Source: Diadophis punctatus similis
Taxonomy: Eukaryota > Chordata > Lepidosauria > Squamata > Dipsadidae
Length of the DNA: 64,000 nucleotides
Reading direction: 5' to 3'
NCBI GenBank assembly: GCA_023053685.1
Contig: JALIGW010000058.1
Location: 191,001 to 255,000 of the forward strand
The notes below the pieces were generated by a model. The model was not told the DNA's origin. It ran no database searches and saw nothing but the letters and a program-made list of their open reading frames with translations. The translations under genes were made by a program, and so were the position numbers. This document shows, one piece after another, positions 22,103 through 32,300 of this stretch. Every line of letters begins with the position of its first letter. Position 1 is the stretch's first letter.

Positions 22103-22420
22103 TAGAATAGAATAGAATAGAATAGAATAGAATAGAATAGAATAGAATAGAATAGAATAGAATAGAATTTTTTATTGGCCAAGTGAGATTGGACACACAA
22201 GGAATTTGTCTTGGTGCATATGCTCTCAGTGTACATAAAAGAAAAGATATGTTTGTCAAGAATCGTAAGGTACAATACTTAATGATTGTCATAGGGTTCA
22301 AATAAGCAATCAAATCATATTAGGAACCAGTCAATATAAATCGTAAGGATACAAGCAACAAAGTTACAGTCATACAGTCATTAGTGGGAGGAGATGGGTG
22401 ATGGGAACGATGAGAAGATT
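22103..22420 (-). mobile_element. Snake-type CR1 LINE 3' end with (AATAG)n tail
   Basis: A TAGAA/AATAG array at 22,103-22,168 joins TTTTTATTGGCCAAGTGAGA and about 250 bp of flank containing GGACACACAAGGAATTTGTC and GCATATGCTCTCAGTGTACA. The microsatellite marks the 3' end, so the copy runs on the minus strand and is 5'-truncated. This LINE-plus-pentanucleotide junction is known from snake genomes. Confidence 0.8.
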
Positions 22421-22559
22421 AATAGTAGTAGTAATTCAAATAGTAATTCATTCATTCATTCATTCATTGAAAACATTTATACAGCTTCCTGTCATATAAC
22501 AAAGTCTGGCGTTTCCATATATGGCGAGGGGCCCGGTGATTGGCAGGACTGTTTCTTCC

Positions 22560-22945
22560 TAAGGACATCCACCTATGTGCTACCAGATCAGATTCGGGGG
22601 GGGGAGGGGAGCAAGCTTCTGTTCCCTCCCCTTAAATGTTGCCTTCCGAGGGGACCCAGGAACCCTACCTTTTCCCTGGCAGCCCCTGCCCTATGGAGCA
22701 CCCTCCCCCCCCTGAATTTCGGCAGGCCCCCACTCTTTTAACCTTCCAGAAAGCCCCTGAGCCTTGGCTCTTCCCCCAAATGCGAGGATAGGGTGAGATA
22801 ACTTTAATTACGGGGCGGGGGTGGTGTAAATATTTTTGGCTTTAATATCTTGGTTCCACTATTTTTACTGTACATAAACGTGATTTTTTCTTTCGTTGTG
22901 AGCCGCCCGGAGCGATGATACGAAAGGTCTTTAAATAAACTCCTA
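22560..22945 (+). mobile_element. LINE ORF2 3' end and 3' UTR fragment (CR1/L2 type)
   Basis: About 22,630-22,745 encodes a short reading frame resembling the conserved C-terminal end of LINE reverse-transcriptase ORFs (a Leu-Trp, Leu-Pro-Pro pattern). It is followed by GTTGTGAGCCGCCCGGAG and AAATAAA at 22,932-22,938, the typical LINE tail. Confidence 0.6.
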
Positions 22946-23960
22946 GCCGAAGGGCAGTTCCCTCGGTCGGTGTTTTGTGTTAGGCGCGCTCAGCCGCCGA
23001 GCCGGGCGGGAGTGGCCGCCTGTAGAAACCCCGAGTTCCCCCGAGTGAGTGAGGCTTCCTGGGCAGCCCCGGTTGCTTTCAGCGCCAAGGCCGCGTCTCC
23101 CGGTGAATCAGCTGCGCTTCCTTGGAATCCGCCGGAATTTTCCCAAGACCCGTACCGCTTGCGCGCGCGTGTGCCCGCGCGTGTGCGGGGGAGGGAAGCC
23201 GCCCCAAAGGGAAGGCCAGGAGGCGTTGGCAGAAGCCCCGGGGCCCTGGGAAGCCCGACAGCCGCTTCCTCGTGATGCGGGAAGAGAGCCGGCTAATGAC
23301 AGGGCGGGAAGCGGAAGGCCAGAGCCGAGCCGGGGCCCGCAGGGGGACAAGCTCAGCCCCGTAGACAGGACGGGGGCGGGGAGCCCTCAAACCCGAAAGC
23401 CCCCGGAGGCTGTTCCGGGGACTCAAGGGGAACGACCACGAAGCTCCCCCGAATCCCGAAAGTTCCGGGCGGAAGTTCCAGGAAGCCTCTGCGGGCCGGC
23501 CCTGATTATGCGCCGATGGGCTCCTTGCCGAGGCCGCTGAGCCGGCGCTTCGTTTCCTGCCTCTCCAGCAGTTCCTTAATTATCACCCTCCGCAGGACCG
23601 GCCCTCCGGTCGCCTCAGCCCCGGGGCTGGCGCTGCAAGCAGCTCGGGCTGCTCCCCTGGGGGGATGGGGGTCCCATGACTAAGCGAGCCCCCTCCGCCC
23701 AGGGCCACGCCTTGCCCCGTCCCCGGGTGTTTTCACGCCGAGCGGCGACCCACTACGGCCCTTCTCAGCTTCTGGCCGCCCGCTGCGCTACCCCCCCCCC
23801 CCCACTCCCGACCCAGGGTCACACCTGCAGACGACGCGCAACCGCCTCCCGGGACCTTCCAGCTCCACGGGAATGGGGCGCCGGGGTCTCGTCTGGTGGA
23901 CGGTACTTGATCACCTGAGGGCTCCAAGAAGGCCTCCATGAGCTCCGTCTCAGGCGCCGC
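22945..23960. promoter_or_regulatory. CpG island without an assigned gene
   Basis: CpG is dense (for example GCGCGCGTGTGCCCGCGCGT at 23,161-23,180), unlike the flanks. It lies between the two transglutaminases, more than 5 kb from either start codon. No recognisable coding exon or splice pattern was found in it. It may drive a non-coding or unrecognised transcript. Confidence 0.55.
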
Positions 23961-23964
23961 TCAG

Positions 23965-26850
23965 CCTGGTCCCTTCTGTTTGGGTTGGCCCACGCCCAGC
24001 AAGAACCTGCTGGGCCTTCCTCCTTCTCCTCCTCCTCCTCAGCAGCCGTGAATCAGCCGTGCCTCAAGGGAAGCAGAGGGACCGGATCAGGGGTTCTGTG
24101 GCGATTCTACATTACTGCAAAATAAAATTGCCCTAAAATGTGACTATCCAGATCATCCTCCCCTTCCTGCTCTGCAAATTTGGCAGCCTCTGGGTGCCAG
24201 GTTGACCCCTCCTTGCCCTTGCCCCCCTCCCAGGCTGCAGCCCCCTACCCTTGTCGGGGGCCCCCTGCAGCTAGAAAAGCGGGAGCCTTGAGGAGGAGGA
24301 GGAGGAGGAGGAGGAGGAGGAAAGCAGGGCTGCTCTTTCTTACCTGACATTATTTGGGACAGATGCCGCCATTTTGCTTTTGCCCCAGTCCAGCTTTCTG
24401 CACAGCCACACTCCCCCCCCCCGGTGTAATTCCGTGACCATGGGGCACTGCCAACAGCGGCCCCCATTTCCCTTCTCAAGAGGGCAGCCACAGAAGGGCA
24501 GGGAAGGAGCCCATCAACGCCCAGGACGGCTGCACCACTTTCTCCAGGCAAACCGATGTTTTGGGTTTTCTTGGTGGTTCTTTGTTTATGTGTTACCTGC
24601 GGAGGCCTCCCATCTCACTCAGAAGCGACCCTGGGCGGTGTGCAATTAAAAATGAGTCGGCTCCCTTCGGTTTCCTTTTTACTTTGTGCTTATTTTGGGA
24701 TTCCCGGCCTGAGGCTTTCTGGCTTTCCTGGCCTTGGCTCCCTTCCCTCCGTTCGTGAACGTGGCCTTAGGGAGCTCTGGTGGTCCAGGCCAGGGGAAGG
24801 GCCAATCCCAGTTTCTGCTTCCCTGATCAGAGCCCACCTGGACTTGTGTGTCCAGCCCTGGTCACTATGAAGCAGAAGGGATGCTGAGGAGCTGGACGTC
24901 GCGGGGCGCAGCGGAGAAGCCACAGAGACAGGCAGGGCTAAAGCCCCACAAACACAGGCAAAGATGATGGGAAGGGGAGACATAGCAGCTCTTCCCCTCC
25001 CCCACAGAGGGTCTGCAGTCATTCTCTGTGGTGGCTGAGGGCAGCCCCAGAAGCAGGGGAGCCCCCAGTGGGAGCTCCCACCTCCCATCTAAGGAGAGGC
25101 GCCTGTCCTGGAGAGCTGTGGCAAGGAAGCTCAGGAGTCCAGGTGGGGGCGGGGGTGTCCATCTCTGGAGGGCCCCTAAGAAAGACTGGCCAGTCATTGG
25201 TCTGGGGTGGACTGAAGATGCCTGACTTTAGTCCAGGGGGGCGGGGGCTGATGCCCAGGAGGGTGGACTAGAAGACCTCTAGGATTCTGTGACTTAACAC
25301 TGGCTTCTTGGCTTCTTTCTCCACGGAATCCTGAAAAACAGGAAGAAGGGGGCAGATTCCCCTCAGCCCCACTTTTGGCACCCCATGAGCTTCAGCCCCT
25401 TCTCAGGACCCTCATCTCCTCCCTGCCAGCCAGTAGCCCTTTTACAGCAAGCCCAGCATGCCCAGGAGGGTTTTGTGGCAACTGCCAGCAGCCACAGCAC
25501 CGGCTGGTCCGACAGCACAGCAATGCCCACGCAGAGATGCTGCAGGCAGGAGCCTTTCATCCAGGCCAGGGAGGCCACCGGGGGCCCTTTCCCCAGACAG
25601 GGTCCAGCCCCTCTTCATACCAGACACTGCCTGCAGGGCTGGCCTCCTGGGAGGCCCCTCCCAGCCCCCCCTCCCAAAAATGCGGAAGAGGAGAAGGGAA
25701 GACCCGGCTGGCCAGCCAGGGGGAGCGGAGTGGAGGGTGACTCACCAGCCAGCCAAAGTTCCAAGGCTGCTGCTGCTGCTGCTGCCGCCGCCATCCGCCT
25801 TGGCCCGCGTCTGGGCTGGCAGGAGAAGAGCCGGAGGGAGGAGCTGGGCTGCCTCCCTGCAGAAGTCCCAGGAGATGCTCTGCTGCTCTCCCTCTCCCCC
25901 TCCGCCCTGTGTTTGCCAGGGAACAGTGGGGGCGGCAGCTGGTGGGGGAGCTAGACGCAGGACTGCATCCAGAGCAGCACAGAACCCCATGCAAGGGTGC
26001 GCCCAGCCCCTTCCTCCCATTTCTTCAGCTAATGGGATGAGGGGGGCTCCCCTGCCCACAAACCTGCAAATTTCTTCCTTTGGCACCAGCCCCTGGGGTA
26101 AGCTGTAGCCCCAGAGAGGGGCAGAGGCTCCTGGTCTCCTCCTCCATGGGTCTGGGAAAGATCGGACGATCCCTACCGGTTTGGAGGGCCTATGGAAAAT
26201 GCCTCTTACCGCCTCCCCAGCAGAAGGTAGGCAAAGGGGACAGCCGCCGCCATCGCACCCCATAATGAGCTTCGGCCCTTAATTCGCCTAGCAGATTCTG
26301 GTTCTCACGCCAGGGGCCACCACCAGGCAGTGGGGTGGAAGGAAATGAAAGGGTAGCACCCACATGGGGGGAGACAGGTCAGACCCAGACCCTCCCTCCC
26401 TCCCTTGTGCCTGCCTACTTCGAGGGGGGCACACGGCTGTCTCCGGACTGCTGCCTAGGGGGCAGAAGTCAAGCAGAGGCCCTGCTGTGCCCAAGGAATA
26501 CAAGCCAGGAGCTGGGGCATGTGGGTCGGTGGCTCTTCCCCAGGGCCAGGCCAGACAGACAGACTCACACCCACGCCAGGCCAGTTGCTGAGCTTTCGAG
26601 GCCTTGTCTGAACCCAGGCAAGGCAGGGTTACCTTTTAACCTATTAACCATTTGTTACCAGCAGTTTGGGGCATCTGGCGCTATTGTCTGGGTTTCGAGG
26701 AGGGGGGAGAAGCCCATACACTATGTGGGAAGGAGAAGGACAGGTCAGCCCCATGGCAAATGCCACCCAGCAGAAGTAGTTGCACAGTGATGCCCGTTGG
26801 GGCAGCCCCTTCCCCCAAATCTCAAGTCTGCATTGTTAGGTCTGAGTCGC
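23965..26850. other. Gene-poor interval
   Basis: Contains the candidate minus-strand first exon at 24,344-24,372, a (GAG)n run at 24,293-24,320 and GC-rich DNA. No protein family was recognised on either strand. Confidence 0.4.
24344..24372 (-). other. Candidate short first coding exon (minus strand)
   Basis: Read on the minus strand, ATGGCGGCATCTGTC has a good Kozak context (A at -3, G at +4). Nine codons later it meets a consensus donor, CAG followed by GTAAGA. The next acceptor at 21,040 keeps phase. I recognise no family and cannot complete a gene. Confidence 0.3.
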
Positions 26851-26854
26851 CTGA

Positions 26855-27850
26855 AACTGTGGGGTTTTTGGTGCTCTCTGAGCTTGGTTGTTTTCTTGTG
26901 GACATTTCATGACCCAACTAGTTAACATCAGTGCGAGTGTAGGGTTTGCTCCCTTTTTATATTCAGTAGCTTGCCCTGCCTGTGTCAGTGGTGGGTGTAG
27001 TTTTCTTCTTTGATGGTTCTTTATTAAGATATTGTTTGTCTGGTGTTAATCCCTGTTCATCTGGATTCAGGCCACCAGATAGGATATGTTCTTTTTGTTT
27101 CTTCGTTTCCTTCTTAGCTTTTCTATTGTCTCTGATGCAGGGGCGGGTTGCTTGTTTCGGGCGCACGCACGCTCTCGCTACGCGCGCACACCCCCTCACG
27201 TGATTTTGCTTCACTGAAATCTTGCCGAAATCTCTCTCTACGTGCACACGGCCCCTTGCAAGATCTACGCGCGCACGTCCCCTTGCAAGATTTCGGCGCG
27301 ATTTTGTTTCTGCGCATGCGCAGAAGCAAAATTGCCCAAAAATTCACAGAAAAAGATAGCAATGGACCAGCGGAGAGGGCTCCGGAACGGTCGCACGCAA
27401 ATTGCACAATCGGTTGCTCCCTACCGGAGCTACGTACCGGACAGCTCCGGCAGGAACCCACCTCTGCTCTGATGTATAAATCTGGTTTATCTCTATGTTA
27501 TCTATTGATAACTGATTTGTCTAAATGAAAAGTTTCCAGGCGGTATTGGATTTGGCTTGGTCTAAGATGCTTTTTTCCCCCCAGGGTGAAAATGTGGCTG
27601 AGGCTGACCGTATGCACATGGAGGGATTAAGGAGGGTTCATTGTGTCTTCCGACTGCTGGTTTTCATTCAGGGATGAGCTTTGCCTGTCTGTCCTACATC
27701 GTGGCTGCTACAGTCCTTGCACTGCATGTTGAAGAGGGCTCCGTTTTTCTTCTTCTTAGGCCTCTGGGTCTCCTGGTTTACTTGAGGTGTTTTGAAGGGC
27801 TTTAACTGGGGTGTGTGCTGTAGCCATGCCTTGTAGTGATAGTGCTGCCT
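26855..27850 (-). mobile_element. Dispersed retroelement copy, possibly Penelope-like, interrupted by a MITE
   Basis: At 26,858-26,935 the minus strand shows the same end motif as at 17.4 kb: CTGATG, then GGGTCATGAAATG, then CAAGAAAACAACCAAGCTCA. Repeat-like sequence with a Penelope-like character continues to about 27,130 and resumes after the hAT insertion at 27,475. No intact reverse-transcriptase ORF is present. Confidence 0.45.
27138..27466 (+). mobile_element. hAT-type MITE with perfect 8-bp target duplication
   Basis: The termini are CAGGGGCGGGTTGC (left) and CAGAGGTGGGTTCC (right, reverse complement). The element is flanked by identical CTCTGATG at 27,130-27,137 and 27,467-27,474. 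It is 329 bp, CpG-rich, has no ORF and contains TGCGCATGCGCA. Terminal sequence and 8-bp duplication are diagnostic of the hAT superfamily. Confidence 0.88.
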
Positions 27851-27854
27851 CGGT

Positions 27855-29150
27855 TATTTCTGGGTTGTTTTTCTTGGTTCTTCTGGAACTAACGCCCCTC
27901 CTGGGAGGGAGCTCCATAAAGAGGTCACCGTGTGTGGCAGCCCTGAAAAAGGCTCGCTCTCTGCCAAACGGGGCTGGCCTGGCTCCACCAGCGTTGCCCC
28001 CTCAGTGCAGAAGAGGCTGGGGGCTTCAGCCCTCCCCCGGACCAGGCTTGGAAAAGACATGTTGGGAGGGGGGAAATGTGGGCCAGATGCAAAAATTCCT
28101 GCAGAAGGCAGGTGTGTGTGTGTTTCTCCCCCCTCAGAAGGCTTCCCCCCCCCAGCAGAAATGCTTCTCTCGGGGAGGGGGCGGAAGCTGCTTCTAAAGC
28201 TAAACCGAAAGAGAAGGGATGGAGGGGCTCTCAGCAGAACAGCCCCACCCACCCTGGCAGGGCAAGCCTCTGTATGGGAACAGGGAGCAAAACCCACCCT
28301 GCCCAGCACCGATGAGGGTCCCTGCCTGTGTTGAGGGGGAAGGGTCTTCTCTCCCCCTCCCCTCCTCTGGCTGGGAAAGGCTCCTGCTCAGAACATCCTG
28401 CCCGGCTGCTGTGGGAGACCTCAAGCTGCCCAGAGAGGCTGAAGGCTTTCTGGAGGGGTCTGGCCAGAAGACCCCGTTCTGGTGGGGGGCAGTGATGAGA
28501 GGGCAGGCAGATGGAGCAGAGGTGAGAGCCAGAGAATGCAGGATGGAGGGGCCCTTCGGAAGGACCCCCAGGCTAATCTGAGGGGCTCGTGGTGGGAAGG
28601 GGCTGGTGGCATCGGAAACAACTCCAATTGGGGTGGGAGAGAGGCCAGGAAATGAGGCTCCTTTTTTCCCCCAAACACTGACATGCCCCTCCCCCCCGTT
28701 TTATCCCTTGCATTCGTTTTGATCTGTTCCTTCCTCAAGGTGGCAGGACCACTCGGGGCCAGAAGGACTGGCTCGCGCGGGGGCCACTCGGGGCCTTGCC
28801 TTCCTTGAGCAGCAGAGGAAGTGGGTTAAAGCTGCCCGCAGGGGGGGGGGCAGGGGGAGAGACTGGGCCTGGCTGATGGTTGTGGATCCAGTACCTCAGG
28901 CTGTCTGATGGGGAAGGCCAAGCAAGCCAAGGTGTCCCCCAGCAGGAAGAGGGGCCCCAAGCATCTCGAGGCCCCTGAGGCCCAGGGACTGTGCATGCCC
29001 GCTCCAGGGGCCACGGCCCAAAGGCCACAGGGAAGCACGGCCCGGACTCCTTGCCAGGCTGCTCCACCTGCAGGGAGGGAGGATGGGCACACACCACTCA
29101 ATTGTGGCCCCCACCTTCCCTGGGTCCCTGAGCTTCCTCTCTCACACACA
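27855..29150. other. Gene-free upstream flank of TGM5
   Basis: GC-rich DNA with G or C homopolymers. No exon or recognised repeat was found. No TATA box is evident within 200 bp of the TGM5 start codon. Confidence 0.45.
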
Positions 29151-29356
29151 GAGTGTGTTGACGTGCCTTTTCAGCAAGTGTGAACTGTGCCCACGCCCAG
29201 GTGGCTCTTGGGTGGGAGCTGCTGTGCCAGCAAGTTGGTGACGGAGCAGGAAGGTGAATCGGCCATGCCCGAGTGCCACGCCTGGAGCCTCTTTGGCTCC
29301 TGCCAGATGCCGCCTGCAGGCATTCGCCAGAAGAGCCCGGCAGCAGCAGGAGCAGC

Positions 29357-32300
29357 ATGGCTGGAGGTAGGGAGGCTCGGCACAGACGGAGGGGCAGCAG
29401 TGGGGAAGGGAGCCCAGCTCTGCCCCACGGCCCCTCACTCCCCACTCTGCCCTCACAGAGCTGCAGCTGGCCTTTGTGGACTGGCATGGCCCAGAGAACA
29501 CCAATGGGCACCACACGGCTGAGACGAGCAGCGGGCAGCTGGTCGTGCGGAGGGGGCAGCCCTTCACCCTCACCCTCCACTTCCACTCCAGGAACTACGA
29601 GCCAGGGTTTGATTCCATGCACCTGGTTGCAGAGACAGGTAAGGGGGGAGGAGAGGGAACCCCAGGCCAGGCACCCGTGCTTCTGTTCCAGCCCAAGAGA
29701 GTTGCCGCTTCCACACTCAGCCCGGCAGGAGCGGCTTCTCCTCACCGCAGGGCACTCCTCCTGGGGAACCGGGTCTCTCCTCACCTCCCCACTGCAAGCC
29801 CCCCCCCCCCCCCGCAGACCAGACCAAGCGGCACAAAGGCTGCTTCCACTCATGGCTGTCTGGGTCCAGAAACGGGAGGGGGGGCTCTTGAGAATGACAG
29901 CAGGTGGGTGGTGCCTCCCCCCATGTTAAGCCCCTGGGCAGGGTCTCTACCAGGAGCAGGGAGCGGTGGCTGGGCTCTGCCAAGGAGGTCCAGGGGAAAC
30001 GGTAGCCAAGCTGAGTAGGCTGCACCAAAGCTGCCTTAAAGCTTTTAACTACCTGGGACAAGGTGTGCGACCCTGTCGGTAGAGCGGGAGCGAGGAAGCC
30101 AGCTCAGGAACAGGCAGAAGGGGCTACCTGGTGAGCGTAGTCGAGGCTTGGCTCTACACACCAGAGAATCGCCTGAGCTGAAACTCTTGAGGAAGGGCTG
30201 GCCGGATCAGCCAGGCAGAAGACCTCGCCGGAGGGATCGGGTCTGGTTCCCTTGGGGGGAGACGGGACAGGAGATCACCGAGGCCTAAAAGGGGTTCAAG
30301 CTTGATGGACTCACTAGCCAGCAGCAGCCCCAAACAGCCCTCCATTTGATGACATTGGAGTCACTTGTCACCCAAATGCATCTCTCGGAATCCCTGAGTA
30401 AACCCCCAGCTGGCCGGCCGAAGGAGCTTCTGTAGCTCGGAGTCTTAGGTGCTCTCTGAGCTTTGTTTGCAGATGTTTCGTTACCTCGTCAGGCAGCGTC
30501 TTGAGTGCTTCTCTCATGGTACAAATAAACCCTCTTGTACAAATATGGTTTCTTTGTCTTGCTCCCTCCACCCCACCCTTTCGGGAGCCCCAATTTGGCA
30601 AGCGTTGGTGTTGATTTATACCTGGTTGGTATCCTGGTTGCGGGCAGTCGCTTGGCAAGCCCATCAAGCTGCTGGTTGGGGAATTCCATCAGGCGGCTGC
30701 GAGTTTGGGCAGGAGGGGAGCTCGGCTCACTCCCTGCAGTGATCATCCCTGGGCAATGGCCACAAGGCCCCCCCACCTGCCGTGTTTCTGTGGCTGTTGC
30801 CCTGGGTCTTACTTTTCCCTGGGGCCTGTAATGCTTCCCCCGCTTTCCTGGGGCTGAGGGGGACATGTCCCCTTGGGTCAGCCATCCTGGTGCCAATGTC
30901 TCAGATTAGGGCCAAGGGAGGAATTTCCCAATTTCGGCCCTGGCAGAGCAGCAGTGGCAGTAGTGCCACCTCAGAATGGAGGGGTGCTCAGTTCATTAGG
31001 GCCAAGGAGGAAAGGAGAGCAGAGGCCACCTGGGGGCCCACTGATTACTCCTTGGGTGTAGTTAGAACCCGCCCCCCCTTGATGTGCAAGAGGCAGAGCC
31101 AGTCAACGGAATGCTGCCCATCCAGCTGGGCCAGTCTGGCTGACTGTCCACCCACTGTGGAGCACAAAGGCCCCTCCCCCAGCATGAAACCGGCTGACCT
31201 CAGAGGATGCTCCAGGCCCCTTTGCTTAACAGTTCCGGGGCTCTCCCCCCCCCGCCCCCCCTCCCGCTTCCATTGACGGGAGGGCTTCCCTCAAATGAGA
31301 TGACAAGCTCGGCCCACACGAGCAGCGAGAGTCAGAGGGTCCAGGCGCCGTGTGAGCCCAGCCCAAGAGGGCTCCCTTGCCCGTCCTCCTCCGGAGTGCT
31401 GGTGCAGGCAGGAGAGGACTCCACTGGTGCCCCCTTCTCCCCCCCCCTCTACAGGGCCAGGACCAGATAGGGCCATCTTCCTGGTGAGTCTGAGCCAGCC
31501 GCACAGCAGGGAGGCCTGGAGAGCCAGCGCAGTGCCCAGCGGCCCCCAGTCCACAGACGTCGCCATCTCTGCCCCCGCAGAGGCCCCCGTTGGGCAGTAC
31601 CAGCTGAACATCCACTTTGACTCTGGCCAGGGCGCGTCATCGTCCTACCAGCTGGGCGAGATCCTCCTCCTCTTCAATGCTTGGTGTCCAGGTACCAGGA
31701 CTGCTTCTCCCACTGCCAGGGGGACTCTCCCCCTCCCTTTCAAGGCCACAGCTGGCCTCCAACACCCGGACTGAACTGAGCAGGCTGGGGCCTGATTGGT
31801 CCTTGGAAGGAAGACCACCAGGAGATCTCAAGAGCACCCAGAGCTCTCTCTCTCAGACGGGCCCTGCGTGCTGCATGGGCAGCTTTGACTTCAGAGACTC
31901 TTAAGAGGCTGTCGCTCGGGGTGGGGTGACCCCCCAAAAGGAGGGAGCTTATTTGGTCCTTTCGGAAAACCTAAAACAACCAGGAGAGCAGGAGAGAAAA
32001 TGTGAAGAGGACCAACCGCTCTTATCCCTCCACTGCGCAGATGATGACGTCTACCTGGAAAGCGAGGCTGAGAGGCAGGAATACGTGATGAGTGAGCACG
32101 GCGTCATCTTCCACGGAAACAAGAACTGGATCCACCCGGTTCCCTGGAACTACGGCCAGGTACTAGGAGCCCCCCCCGGGCCATGGCATCGCAGTTTAGT
32201 GGGTGGCCCACCTCGTTTCCCCCTGCCAGTCTTGGGAAGAGTCGGCCAGTGGTGCCAGCCGAACTGCCGGATATGCTTGCCCCATCCCAGTCCGGCTCAG

